Source: Acidobacteriota bacterium
GTDB lineage: Bacteria > Actinomycetota > Actinomycetes > Actinomycetales > Microbacteriaceae
Direction: 5' to 3'
Assembly (NCBI GenBank): GCA_019351995.1
Contig: JABBOD010000017.1
Location: 1-58,901, forward strand
DNA length: 58,901 nucleotides
Shown here: positions 49,442 to 58,179 of the stretch, piece after piece
Layout: the number at the start of each line of letters is the position of its first letter
Position numbering within the stretch: position 1 is the stretch's first letter
Made by a program: the position numbers and the translations under genes
The notes under the pieces: generated by a model
Database searches by the model: none
What the model saw: the letters and a program-made list of their open reading frames with translations, nothing else
What the model was told of the DNA's origin: nothing

Positions 49442-50263
49442 GTGATCATCCTCGCGGCGACGCCGATCGGCAACCTGGGCGACGCCTCCCGCCGGCTGAT
49501 CGAGGCGCTGGGTCGCGTCGAGATCATCGCGTCGGAGGACACCCGCACCACCATCCAGTTGCTGAACGCGCTCGGTGTCGAGAACCGGCCGCGGCTGATC
49601 GCGCTCCACGAGCACAACGAGGGTGCGAAGGCGGCCGAGATCGTGCAGTTCGCGCGCGAGACGGACGTGCTGGTGCTCAGCGACGCCGGGATGCCGACCG
49701 TCAGCGATCCCGGCTACGCGCTCGTGGTCGCCGCGGCGGCCGCGGGCGTCACCGTGACGGCGCTCCCGGGGCCGAGTGCCGTGCTGATGGCGCTCGCGGT
49801 CAGCGGACTGCCGACCGACCGCTTCGTGTTCGAGGGCTTCCTGCCGCGCAAGGGCAGGGTCGCGGCGATGAAGCTGCTGGCATCCGAACCCCGCACGCTC
49901 GTCTTCTTCGAATCGCCGCATCGGATCGGGGATGCCCTTGCCGACCTGGCGACCGCGTTCGGCCCCGACCGGCGCGCCGCGGTGTGCCGCGAACTCACGA
50001 AGCTGCACGAGGAGGTCGCCCGTGGCACCCTCGCGGAGCTCGCCGAGCGCTTCGCCGACGGTGCCAGAGGCGAGATCGCGCTCGTCGTGGAGGGGGCGCC
50101 ACCGGCATCCGCCTCCCTGGATGACGGAGTGGCGCGGGTGCTGCAGCTCGTCGCCGATGGCACGCGGCTCAAGGAGGCGAGCACCGAGGTCGCCGAGCTC
50201 ACCGGCCTCGGCCGCCGTGAGCTGTATGAGGCGGCGCTGCGCGCCCGCTCCCCCTCCCGTTGA
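49442..50263 (+). CDS. rsmI: 16S rRNA (cytidine(1402)-2'-O)-methyltransferase
   Basis: A 273-residue SAM-dependent enzyme of the tetrapyrrole methylase fold that 2'-O-methylates C1402 of 16S rRNA. Motifs: ILAATPIGNLGDAS, IIASEDTRTT, LVLSDAGMPTVSDPGY, ALPGPSAVLMALAVSGL and FFESPHRI. The GTG at 49442 is preceded by CAGAAT 6 nt upstream, close to a leaderless promoter, and its GTGA overlaps a possible leader frame. It lies at the head of the rsmI-metG-tatD-rsmA-ispE run and is followed by a strong hairpin. Confidence 0.95.
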   Translation: MIILAATPIGNLGDASRRLIEALGRVEIIASEDTRTTIQLLNALGVENRPRLIALHEHNEGAKAAEIVQFARETDVLVLSDAGMPTVSDPGYALVVAAAAAGVTVTALPGPSAVLMALAVSGLPTDRFVFEGFLPRKGRVAAMKLLASEPRTLVFFESPHRIGDALADLATAFGPDRRAAVCRELTKLHEEVARGTLAELAERFADGARGEIALVVEGAPPASASLDDGVARVLQLVADGTRLKEASTEVAELTGLGRRELYEAALRARSPSR

Positions 50264-50324
50264 GCCGAAGGGTCGCTATTGGGGCGTATGGAGCCCGTCG
50301 AGCCACCAATAGCGACCCCTCGGC
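50264..50324 (+). terminator. Hairpin between rsmI and metG
   Basis: Bases 50264-50282 pair with 50306-50324 with one mismatch (core GGGTCGCTATTGG with CCAATAGCGACCC). The stem begins at the base after the rsmI stop codon. It ends rsmI transcripts before the separate metG promoter at 50362. It does not share sequence with hairpin families A and B. Confidence 0.75.
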
Positions 50325-50374
50325 GAAGTCGGGACGGCGCGTCACATTCGCGGGCCCACCGTAGAATCGTGCCC

Positions 50375-51982
50375 ATGGCATCCGGTGACTCGTTCTACGT
50401 CACGACGCCCATCTTCTACGTCAACGACGTGCCGCACATCGGTCACGCGTACACGGAGGTGGCTGCGGACGTGCTCGCGCGCTGGCATCGGCAGGCCGGT
50501 GACGACACCTGGCTGCTGACCGGCACGGATGAGCACGGACAGAAGATCCTGCGCACCGCGACCGCCAACGGCGTGACGCCGAAGGAGTGGGCCGACCGGC
50601 TCGTGGAGTCGGCGTGGAAGCCGTTGCTCGAGACGGTCGACATCGCCAATGACGACTTCATCCGCACCACCGACGCCCGCCACGAGACCGGTGTCGCGGC
50701 GTTCATCGCCCAGTTGCACAACGACGGCCACATCTATGAGGGCGAGTATGAGGGCTACTACTGCGTCGGCTGCGAGGAGTACAAGCAACTCGACGACCTG
50801 ATGGAGACCGAGAGCGGCGACTACGCCGGTCGCCTGCTGTGCAAGATCCACGCGCTGCCGGTCGAGGTGCTGAAAGAGAAGAACTATTTCTTCCGCATGA
50901 GTGACTTCCAGCAGCAGCTGCTCGACCTCTACGCCTCGCAACCCGACTTCGTGCAGCCCGAGAGCGTTCGCAACGAGATCATCCAGTTCGTGAAGCAGGG
51001 CCTCGAAGATCTGTCGATCTCGCGCTCCACCTTCGACTGGGGCGTGCAGGTTCCGTGGGATCCGTCGCACGTGATCTACGTCTGGTTCGACGCGCTGCTC
51101 AACTACGTGACCGCGGTCGGGTACGGAGACCCGGAACGGCGTGACGAGTTCCGCCGCCGCTGGCCGGCCACCCACATCGTCGGCAAAGACATCGCCCGCT
51201 TCCATGCCGTGATCTGGCCGGCCATGCTGATGGCAGCGGGGCTCCCCGTGCCGCACCGCGTCTTCGGGCATGGCTGGCTGTTGGTCGGCGGCGAGAAGAT
51301 GTCCAAGTCCAAGCTCACCGGCATCGCTCCGCAGCAGATCACCGATGTCTTCGGTTCCGACGCCTTCCGCTACTACTTCCTGCGCGCGATCCCCTTCGGC
51401 AACGACGGCTCGTTCAGTTGGGAGGATCTGTCCGCCCGCTACCAGGCCGAACTCGCCAACGGTTTCGGAAACCTCGCCTCGCGGGTCGTCGCGATGGTGA
51501 CGCGCTACTTCGATGGATCGGTCCCGGCGCCCGGCGAGTACCTGGATGCCGACCTCGCCATCCAGCGGACCGTCGCGACCGCAGCATCCACCGCCGATGC
51601 CGCGATCGAGCGACTCGCGATCCACGAGGCGATCGCCGCCGTGTGGACGATCGTGGACGAGCTGAACGGCTATCTCACCGAGCAGGCCCCGTGGGTGCTG
51701 GCCAAGGATCCGACCACCGCGGCTCGGCTCGGCACGGTGCTGTACACGGCATCCGAGGGTCTGCGCGCGCTTGCCGTGCTGCTCAGCCCGGTGCTGCCGA
51801 AGGCGACCGCAACACTGTGGTCAGCCCTGGGCGCGGAGAGTGCGCTGGGCGACCTCGCCGCGCAGCCGCTGCGCGCTGCCGGGGAGTGGGGGCAGCTGCC
51901 GAGCGGGAGTCGGGTCTCTGCGCTTGCCGGGCTCTTCCCTCGGATCGAAGAATCCGGGCCCGCCGCGGCCGGAGCGGCGTGA
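50375..51982 (+). CDS. metG: Methionyl-tRNA synthetase
   Basis: A 535-residue class I synthetase that charges tRNA-Met. Signature HIGH at 21-24 (VPHIGHAYTEV) and KMSKS at 308-312; a zinc-knuckle-type CVGCEEYK in the connective peptide. It lacks the C-terminal tRNA-binding dimerisation domain of the longer E. coli enzyme, as usual in actinobacteria. TAGAAT lies exactly 7 nt before the ATG with no ribosome-binding site, so translation is leaderless. Its TGA overlaps the tatD GTG (GTGA). Confidence 0.97.
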   Translation: MASGDSFYVTTPIFYVNDVPHIGHAYTEVAADVLARWHRQAGDDTWLLTGTDEHGQKILRTATANGVTPKEWADRLVESAWKPLLETVDIANDDFIRTTDARHETGVAAFIAQLHNDGHIYEGEYEGYYCVGCEEYKQLDDLMETESGDYAGRLLCKIHALPVEVLKEKNYFFRMSDFQQQLLDLYASQPDFVQPESVRNEIIQFVKQGLEDLSISRSTFDWGVQVPWDPSHVIYVWFDALLNYVTAVGYGDPERRDEFRRRWPATHIVGKDIARFHAVIWPAMLMAAGLPVPHRVFGHGWLLVGGEKMSKSKLTGIAPQQITDVFGSDAFRYYFLRAIPFGNDGSFSWEDLSARYQAELANGFGNLASRVVAMVTRYFDGSVPAPGEYLDADLAIQRTVATAASTADAAIERLAIHEAIAAVWTIVDELNGYLTEQAPWVLAKDPTTAARLGTVLYTASEGLRALAVLLSPVLPKATATLWSALGAESALGDLAAQPLRAAGEWGQLPSGSRVSALAGLFPRIEESGPAAAGAA

Positions 51983-52920
51983 ACGAACCCTTCCTGCGAG
52001 CGCGCGGCGCCGGGTCTGCGGGTCCAGCGGAGGGCAGCCGTGACCTGGACTGGCCACCGCTGCCCGAACCGCTCGAGGTGGCGGTGTACGACAATCACAC
52101 GCACCTGGAGATCGCCGACGGGAGCAGCCCGCTCGACTGGCGCGAGCAACTCGATCGGGCGTCCAGCGTCGGAGTGCGCGGCGTCGTGCAGGTCGGAACC
52201 GACCTCGAGACCTCGCGGTGGAGTGCCCAGATCGCCTCCCACGAGCCGCGCGTGCTCGCGGCGGTAGCGCTGCATCCCAATGACGCCCCGGAACTGGAGG
52301 CGGCGGGACTGCTCGACGAGCACCTCGCCGGCATCGCCGAGTTGGCCGGACGTCCACGGGTGCGCGCGATCGGCGAAACCGGGCTCGACTTCTTCCGCAC
52401 CCCGGACGAGGCCGGGCAGCGCGCGCAGTACCGCTCCTTCGAGGCGCACATCGCGATGGCGAAGGAGCACAACCTCGCCATGCAGATTCACGATCGTGAT
52501 GCCCACACGGCCGTCATCGAGACGTTGCGCCGGGTCGGCGCGCCCGAACGCACGGTGTTCCACTGTTTCAGCGGCGACCGCGAGTTCGCCCAACTCGTCG
52601 CAGACTCCGGCTGGTATCTCTCGTTCGCGGGTACGGTCACCTTCAAGAACGCGCAGCCGCTGCGAGACGCGCTCGAGGTGATCCCGCGCTCGCGCATCCT
52701 CATTGAGACGGATGCCCCCTACCTGACGCCCACGCCCTTCCGCGGGCGGCCGAACTCGGCGTACCTGATACCCCACACCCTGCGGGCGATGGCCGCGCAC
52801 CTCGGCATCGACGCCTCGACGCTCGCCGAGCAGATCAGCTCGAACACCGAGCTCGTCTACGGTCACTGGGACGATCACCCGGTCGACTCGCCGACCGCGC
52901 TCGTCGGGGTGCGTCCGTGA
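51979..52920 (+). CDS. TatD-family metal-dependent DNase/hydrolase
   Basis: A 313-residue TIM-barrel hydrolase. Metal ligands are in [41 protein letters not shown] and [10 protein letters not shown]. TatD proteins are DNA 3'-exonucleases or quality-control deacylases. The N-terminus has about 35 extra Gly/Ala/Pro-rich residues before the barrel; GTG at 51979 is chosen for its overlap with the metG stop, but a later start is possible. The rsmA gene starts 7 nt after its stop; rpfB, which lies between these two genes in many actinobacteria, is absent. Confidence 0.93.
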   Translation: MNEPFLRARGAGSAGPAEGSRDLDWPPLPEPLEVAVYDNHTHLEIADGSSPLDWREQLDRASSVGVRGVVQVGTDLETSRWSAQIASHEPRVLAAVALHPNDAPELEAAGLLDEHLAGIAELAGRPRVRAIGETGLDFFRTPDEAGQRAQYRSFEAHIAMAKEHNLAMQIHDRDAHTAVIETLRRVGAPERTVFHCFSGDREFAQLVADSGWYLSFAGTVTFKNAQPLRDALEVIPRSRILIETDAPYLTPTPFRGRPNSAYLIPHTLRAMAAHLGIDASTLAEQISSNTELVYGHWDDHPVDSPTALVGVRP

Positions 52921-52927
52921 GCGCCGC

Positions 52928-53761
52928 GTGACCTTGCTCGGGCCCGCGGAGATCCGGGATCTCGCGGAGCAGCTTGACCTTCAGCCCACCAAGAAGCTCG
53001 GCCAGAATTTCGTGGTCGACGGTAACACGGTGCGTCGAATCGTGCGGGTGGCGAAGGTCGAGGCGGGCGACGAGGTTCTCGAAGTGGGCCCGGGGCTCGG
53101 GTCGCTGACCCTCGGCCTTCTCGAGGCGGGTGCGCTGGTGACGGCCGTCGAGATCGATGAGCGACTCGCGACCCAGCTGCCGCTGACCGTCGCCGAGCTC
53201 GCTCCGGATGCCGCGGGCCGTCTGACCGTGATCACCGACGACGCGATGAAGGTCACCGAGTTGCCCGGCGCTCCGGTCCGGCTGGTCGCCAACCTGCCGT
53301 ACAACGTGTCCGTGCCGGTTCTGCTGCACCTGTTGCAGAGCGTCCCGAGCCTGCAGACCGCACTCGTGATGGTGCAGGCCGAGGTCGGTCAGCGGATCGC
53401 CGCCGACCCCGGCTCGAAGGTTTACGGCTCTCCGAGCGTGAAGGCCGCCTGGTACGGGAGGTGGTCGACGGCCGGACAGGTGAGTCGTCAGGTGTTCTGG
53501 CCGGTTCCGAACGTCGACTCGATCCTCGTGTCGTTCGAGCGCATGGCCGAGCTGCCGGGGTCCGAGCAGGAGCGGGTCGACACCTTCGCCCTCGTGGATG
53601 CCGCCTTCGGCCAACGCCGCAAGATGCTGCGGCAGGCGCTGAGCGAGATGTCCGGCGGATCGGCGTCGGCATCCGCTCGGCTCGAAGCCGCCGGCGTCGA
53701 TCCGACGCTCCGTGGTGAGCAACTCTCGGTTCACGACTTTCTTCGCGTCGCTCGCGCCTGA
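52928..53761 (+). CDS. rsmA: 16S rRNA (adenine(1518)-N6/adenine(1519)-N6)-dimethyltransferase
   Basis: A 277-residue KsgA/RsmA enzyme that dimethylates two adenines near the 3' end of 16S rRNA. SAM motifs: [44 protein letters not shown] and the catalytic NLPYNVSVP. The C-terminal helical domain ends with FLRVARA. GTG at 52928 is 7 nt behind tatD. The next gene, ispE, has its own TAGGGT box, so the operon can also start there. Confidence 0.96.
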   Translation: MTLLGPAEIRDLAEQLDLQPTKKLGQNFVVDGNTVRRIVRVAKVEAGDEVLEVGPGLGSLTLGLLEAGALVTAVEIDERLATQLPLTVAELAPDAAGRLTVITDDAMKVTELPGAPVRLVANLPYNVSVPVLLHLLQSVPSLQTALVMVQAEVGQRIAADPGSKVYGSPSVKAAWYGRWSTAGQVSRQVFWPVPNVDSILVSFERMAELPGSEQERVDTFALVDAAFGQRRKMLRQALSEMSGGSASASARLEAAGVDPTLRGEQLSVHDFLRVARA

Positions 53762-53819
53762 CCCGGCGCCTCCGCCTCGGCGATTCGAGGGTCCTCGCGC
53801 GTCACCTAGGGTGGTGTTC

Positions 53820-54740
53820 ATGGTCCGCAGGGTGCACGTCAAGGCTCCGGGCAAGGTCAACGTCTTCCTCAAGGTGGGGGCTCTGCTCGACGACGGATAT
53901 CACGACGTCGCGATCGCGTATCAGGCGGTTTCGCTCTACGAAGATGTCCGCGTCTCCGAGGCGGATGACTTCCGGGTGAGCGTCGCCGGCACGGTCGAGT
54001 TGAGCCGCGTCCCGACCGACGGCAGCAACATCGCGATTCGGGCCGCCCGCCTGCTGGCGGCGAAGACCGGCTACCGCGGCGGGGCGGACATCGAGCTGAC
54101 GAAGCACGTGCCCGTCACCGGCGGCATGGGCGGCGGATCGGCGGACGCGGCAGCGACTCTGCTCGCCTGCGACACCCTCTGGGGCACCGAGGTCCCGCGC
54201 GAAGAACTGCTGGAACTCGCCCGCAAGCTCGGCTCGGATGTGCCGTTCGCCTTCACCGGCGGCACCGCGATCGGGACCGGCCGCGGCGACGAGCTGTCCC
54301 CGGCGCTCGCCCAGGGCACCTTCCAGTGGGTGCTGGCACTGGCGGACTTCGGCCTCTCGACGCCGGCCGTCTACCGCGAGCTCGACGCCCACCGCGAACG
54401 CCACGCGCAAGACATCTTCCCGGTCGACCCGCGGCCATCCGTCGACACGGATGTGCTGCAGGCCCTGCGCGCCGGCGACCCGACCATGCTCGCCGAGGCG
54501 ATGCACAACGACCTCCAGGCGCCGGCGTTGCATCTGCAACCGAGCCTCACCGAGGTCATCGAGCTGGGCGAACAGAACGGCGCATTGGCCGGCATCGTGT
54601 CCGGCTCCGGACCCACTGTCGCCTTCCTGACCCCGGATGCCGACGCCGCCCTCGAGCTCCAGGTCGCCCTCTCCGCGGCCCGCCTCGCGGTGGTGCGCGC
54701 CACCGGGCCGGTGCACGGCGCCCGCATCGTCAGCGACTGA
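53820..54740 (+). CDS. ispE: 4-diphosphocytidyl-2-C-methyl-D-erythritol kinase
   Basis: A 306-residue GHMP kinase of the MEP isoprenoid pathway; it phosphorylates CDP-ME. Lys in [14 protein letters not shown] loop [20 protein letters not shown] with the catalytic Asp, and [13 protein letters not shown] are present. The ATG at 53820 has TAGGGT 7 nt upstream and no ribosome-binding site, so a leaderless start is likely; a longer frame that begins inside rsmA is not used. Linked to rsmA as in most actinobacteria. Confidence 0.96.
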   Translation: MVRRVHVKAPGKVNVFLKVGALLDDGYHDVAIAYQAVSLYEDVRVSEADDFRVSVAGTVELSRVPTDGSNIAIRAARLLAAKTGYRGGADIELTKHVPVTGGMGGGSADAAATLLACDTLWGTEVPREELLELARKLGSDVPFAFTGGTAIGTGRGDELSPALAQGTFQWVLALADFGLSTPAVYRELDAHRERHAQDIFPVDPRPSVDTDVLQALRAGDPTMLAEAMHNDLQAPALHLQPSLTEVIELGEQNGALAGIVSGSGPTVAFLTPDADAALELQVALSAARLAVVRATGPVHGARIVSD

Positions 54741-54796
54741 CCCTCGCGCCGCGCGCCGCGCGCCGCGTTTCGCGTCTCGCGTCTCTCGCCGCGTTT

Positions 54797-54862
54797 CGCT
54801 GAGAGTACGCATATCTCCGTACTCTCAGCGCTGAGAGCGGCGCTGACCACGTACTTTCAGCG
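54797..54862. repeat. Intergenic hairpin repeat family B, copy 2 (probable terminator)
   Basis: CGCTGAGAGTACG (54797-54809) pairs with CGTACTCTCAGCG (54818-54830), loop of 8 nt. As in copy 1 at 35646, CTGAGAGCGG follows (54831-54840) and then ACGTACTTTCAGCGG (54850-54864), a degenerate third arm. It separates convergent ispE and the SGNH lipoprotein gene. The stretch 54741-54796 before it is a low-complexity CGCG/CGTTTCG run with no other feature. Confidence 0.8.
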
Positions 54863-54899
54863 GTGGCAAGGGCGCGGCGATGGCGATGGCGCGGTCGCT

Positions 54900-55571
54900 T
54901 CAGGCGTGTAGGTGCGCCCGATCGAAGGCCGCCTGCACGGCGGCGTAGATCGCCACCTGACCGGCGGTTGTCGGGTGCACGTCGTCGGACTGCATCCATT
55001 CCGGATGCCCACCCAGCGGCTGCCCGATGTTCAGGAAGACCCCGCCGACCGACGTCACCGCGGTGCGCACCTGGTGATCGATGTCGGCGAGCTGCGCCGG
55101 GACGGCGGTGTCGCCCCAGATCGTGCTCAGCCCGATGATCTGCGCGTGGGGGAGCGCGGCGCGCAGCTCCTTGAGTTGCGCCAGCGTCTCCGGCATCAGG
55201 CTGCTGTTGCTTTCGCCGAAGTCGTTGCTGCTGCCCTCGATGATGATCGTTCGCGGATGCAGCGCCACCGCCTGCGCGACCAGACCCGCGAAGGTGCCGC
55301 CGCATTCCGAACTGTCGCCCATCGCCAGGAACCCCGCCCCGTCGCAGGCGAGGTTATCGAGCCGCCAGTCGTCGTGTACGGCCATGAGCGCAGGCCAGGC
55401 TTGGGCGGGGGTGAGCCCGTGACCTCTCATGATCGAGTCGCCGATCGTGACCACGCTCGGGTCGGCGACCAGCGTCTCGGCTGAGGATGATGAGGGCGTG
55501 GCCGAGCATCCGGCGAGCACCACGGCGGCAGCCGCGATCGCGGCAATCGCACCCGGGCGGAGAACTCTCAC
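54900..55571 (-). CDS. SGNH/GDSL-type hydrolase lipoprotein
   Basis: A 223-residue exported esterase-like protein. Lipobox VLAGC with Cys22, Ser-rich linker, then SGNH block I VTIGDSIMRGHG (Ser46), block III IIIEGSSNDFGE (Asn) and block V SDDVHPTTAGQ (Asp and His). Probably acts on cell-wall or extracellular esters, e.g. acetylated glycans. The GTG at 55571 has TACCCT 6 nt upstream, so it is leaderless; the divergent ABC-F gene starts 56 nt away. Confidence 0.9.
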   Translation of the reverse strand: MRVLRPGAIAAIAAAAVVLAGCSATPSSSSAETLVADPSVVTIGDSIMRGHGLTPAQAWPALMAVHDDWRLDNLACDGAGFLAMGDSSECGGTFAGLVAQAVALHPRTIIIEGSSNDFGESNSSLMPETLAQLKELRAALPHAQIIGLSTIWGDTAVPAQLADIDHQVRTAVTSVGGVFLNIGQPLGGHPEWMQSDDVHPTTAGQVAIYAAVQAAFDRAHLHA

Positions 55572-55626
55572 TATCGGAGGGTATGGGGCGAAATCCCAGT
55601 GCCCGCTGTGAACGTAGGCTCGAGGG

Positions 55627-57456
55627 ATGGCACACCTCCTCGGCGCAGAGAACATCTCGCTCGAGTACCCGACCAAAGTGGTCTTCGAGAACGTCACCGT
55701 GGGCATCGATGAGGGTGCTCGGATCGGCGTCGTCGGTCGCAACGGGGACGGGAAGACGACCCTGCTGAGGCTCCTCGCGGGGCGCATGCAGCCCGATTCG
55801 GGGCGCGTCACCCGCCGCGGCGGTGTGACGATCGGCATGCTCGACCAGTCCGATGCACTCGTGACCGGGCTCACGGTCGCCGAATCGATCGTCGGCGACC
55901 GGCCCGAGTACGAGTGGGCGGGTGATGCTCGCGTGCGCGACGTGATCGCGGGGCTCGTCGGCGATATCCCCTGGGATGCCCTGGTCGATGACCTCAGCGG
56001 CGGTCAGCGTCGCCGGGTCGCGCTCGCCTCCGTGCTCACGCACGATTGGGACATCGTCTTCCTCGACGAGCCGACCAACCACCTGGACCTCGAGGGTGTT
56101 GCGTGGCTCGCGCAGCACCTCACCAAGCGCTGGCCGACGAACTCGGGCGGATTGGTGGTGGTGACCCACGACCGTTGGTTCCTCGACGAGGTCTCGACGG
56201 ACACCTGGGAGGTCCACGACGGGATCATCGAGCCGTTCGAGGGCGGCTATGCGGCCTACATTCTGCAGCGAGTTGAGCGCGACCGGATGGCGTCGGCGAC
56301 CGAGTCGAAGCGCCAGAACCTGATGCGCAAAGAACTCGCGTGGCTGCGGCGCGGGGCTCCCGCCCGGTCGACGAAGCCCAAGTTCCGGGTGGATGCCGCT
56401 GCCGCGCTGATCGACGATATCCCGCCCATCCGCGACTCCGTCTCTCTCGCGAGGCTCGCCGTGTCGCGGCTCGGCAAGGACGTCGTGGATCTACTCGACA
56501 CCACCGTGACCTATGACGGTCGCGAGGTCCTGCATCCGATCGAGTGGCGCATCGCGCCCGGCGAGCGCACCGGCATCCTCGGGGTGAACGGTGCGGGCAA
56601 GTCGACGCTGCTGGGCCTGGTCGCGGGCACCATCGAGCCGACAACCGGTCGAGTGAAGCGCGGCAAGACCGTCAAGCTCGCGATCCTCGATCAGCGACTC
56701 GACGAACTCGCCGACATTGCGAACGACCGGGTCAGTGCGGTGATCGCGCGCGAGCGCACCACCTTCGTCAGCGGCGGGGTGGAGCTCACCCCCGGCCAGT
56801 TGCTGGAGCGGCTCGGGTTCACGAGCGCGCAACTGTCGACTCCGGTGAAGGATCTCAGCGGCGGCCAGAAGCGCCGACTCCAGCTGCTGCTGATCCTGCT
56901 GCACGAGCCGAACGTGCTGATCCTCGACGAGCCGACCAACGACCTCGACACCGACATGCTCGCCGCGATGGAGGACCTGCTCGATTCCTGGCCGGGCACC
57001 CTGCTCGTCGTCTCGCACGACCGGTACCTGCTCGAGCGGGTGACCGACCAGCAGTACGCGGTGCTCGACGGCAGGTTCCGGCACCTCCCTGGCGGGGTGG
57101 AGGAGTACCTGCGCATCAGGGCCGATCAGACCGCAGAACGCCGCCAACCGGCGGCGGGAACGTCCGGCGGCGCAGATGTCGCGGCCGGGGCCGGAAGCGG
57201 CTCGCGCTCCCCGCAGCGCGCCAGCGGGCTCACGGGCGCCGCGAAGCGGGATGCCGAGAAGGAACTCGCCGCCGCGAACCGTCGACTCGTCAAGTACACC
57301 GACCAGATCGCGGCGAAGCACGCCGAGTTCGCCGCCCACGATCAGAACGACTATCAGGGGCTCGGCGCGCTGCAGACCGACTTGGCGAAGCTCGAGTCCG
57401 ACGCCGCCGCACTCGAGGAACGCTGGCTCGAGCTCAGCGCCCTGCTCGAGGGCTAA
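55627..57456 (+). CDS. uup: ABC-F family ATPase (Uup-like)
   Basis: A 609-residue soluble protein with two ABC domains and no membrane part. Walker A GRNGDGKTT and GVNGAGKST, signatures LSGGQRRRVALA and LSGGQKRRLQLL, Walker B VFLDEPTNHLDLE and LILDEPTNDLDTD, with a linker of about 80 charged residues between domains. The C-terminal coiled coil (AKRDAEKELAAANRRLVKYT, LAKLESDAAALEERW) marks the Uup subgroup, which acts on ribosomes or branched DNA. First ABC loop has Asp for Ala in GDGKTT, a mild variant. TAGGCT lies 6 nt before the ATG (leaderless). Family A hairpin follows. Confidence 0.94.
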   Translation: MAHLLGAENISLEYPTKVVFENVTVGIDEGARIGVVGRNGDGKTTLLRLLAGRMQPDSGRVTRRGGVTIGMLDQSDALVTGLTVAESIVGDRPEYEWAGDARVRDVIAGLVGDIPWDALVDDLSGGQRRRVALASVLTHDWDIVFLDEPTNHLDLEGVAWLAQHLTKRWPTNSGGLVVVTHDRWFLDEVSTDTWEVHDGIIEPFEGGYAAYILQRVERDRMASATESKRQNLMRKELAWLRRGAPARSTKPKFRVDAAAALIDDIPPIRDSVSLARLAVSRLGKDVVDLLDTTVTYDGREVLHPIEWRIAPGERTGILGVNGAGKSTLLGLVAGTIEPTTGRVKRGKTVKLAILDQRLDELADIANDRVSAVIARERTTFVSGGVELTPGQLLERLGFTSAQLSTPVKDLSGGQKRRLQLLLILLHEPNVLILDEPTNDLDTDMLAAMEDLLDSWPGTLLVVSHDRYLLERVTDQQYAVLDGRFRHLPGGVEEYLRIRADQTAERRQPAAGTSGGADVAAGAGSGSRSPQRASGLTGAAKRDAEKELAAANRRLVKYTDQIAAKHAEFAAHDQNDYQGLGALQTDLAKLESDAAALEERWLELSALLEG

Positions 57457-57464
57457 CAGCCAGC

Positions 57465-57530
57465 GAGCGCGGGGTTGGCGCGCCACCGCGGGGTGCGCGC
57501 GCCCCGCATTCGGGCGCGAACCCCGCGCTC
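57465..57530. repeat. Intergenic repeat family A, copy 2 (probable terminator)
   Basis: GAGCGCGGGGTT (57465-57476) pairs with AACCCCGCGCTC (57519-57530), with further GC-rich complementarity inside. Same core as at 24637. It lies between the convergent uup and membrane-protein genes. Confidence 0.78.
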
Positions 57531-57551
57531 ACCGGCCTGAGGCGCGAGGGT

Positions 57552-57971
57552 TCAGGCCGCCCGGCGCAGAGCCGCGGAGCGGATCGGCAGCCACACCGTG
57601 ATGCCGAAGATGATCAACGCGAGGGGCACGTGCACCCCGATCCAGCCGTCCTGGTGCGCATCGGTGATCAGGTGGCCGATGATGGTCTGCACGATCAGCA
57701 GCACGAACAGCACGATCGATCCGATCATGAGCGGACGCTGAGCTGAACGGAACGCGATGATGGCGACGATGGCGGTCGCCAGCGCGAGCAGCAGCGTCAC
57801 GTTGCCGATCATGCTGTGTGCGGTGATCCAGCCGTCGCGGTTCTTCTGGGACACGAACTCCCCGGCCGTGATCGCCTGCGCGAAAACGCCGAGCGCGGTA
57901 ACCCCTGCGAGCGGCGCGAAGGCGCGAGAGATCGGCGAGGCGGTGGAGGAGGGGGATGCGGCGGTGGTCAT
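57552..57971 (-). CDS. Four-helix membrane protein (DUF6220-like)
   Basis: A 139-residue membrane protein with four helices. Helix pairs carry conserved His: TAHSMIGNVTLLLALA and IGHLITDAHQDGWIGVHVPLAL, placed like heme ligands in CtaA/cytochrome b-like proteins. It resembles small DUF6220-type proteins of unknown role. The ATG at 57971 has TAACAT 6 nt upstream, so it is leaderless. Bounded on both sides by family A repeats. Confidence 0.72.
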   Translation of the reverse strand: MTTAASPSSTASPISRAFAPLAGVTALGVFAQAITAGEFVSQKNRDGWITAHSMIGNVTLLLALATAIVAIIAFRSAQRPLMIGSIVLFVLLIVQTIIGHLITDAHQDGWIGVHVPLALIIFGITVWLPIRSAALRRAA

Positions 57972-58076
57972 GTGGCGATGTTACCGGGCGCAGATGGAGC
58001 CGCGGCTCATCGCCGGCTCTCGCCCGCACGCGTGCGGACGTGGAAGGCCGTCCCACGCGGACGCCCCCCCTGATCG

Positions 58077-58140
58077 AGCGCGGGGTGCACGAGTCCACGC
58101 GGGGTTTGCGCGACCCGCACTGGCGCGCGAACCCCGCGCT
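58077..58140. repeat. Intergenic repeat family A, copy 3
   Basis: AGCGCGGGGT (58077-58086) pairs with ACCCCGCGCT (58131-58140) around a GC-rich 44-nt interior that also contains CGCGGGGTTTGCGCG. It follows the MarR gene stop at 58180 on the minus strand and precedes the membrane-protein promoter, so it could end the MarR transcript. Confidence 0.7.
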
Positions 58141-58179
58141 GGCAGGCACGGGTGCAGGCACGGGCTGCGGCCCGTTGAC

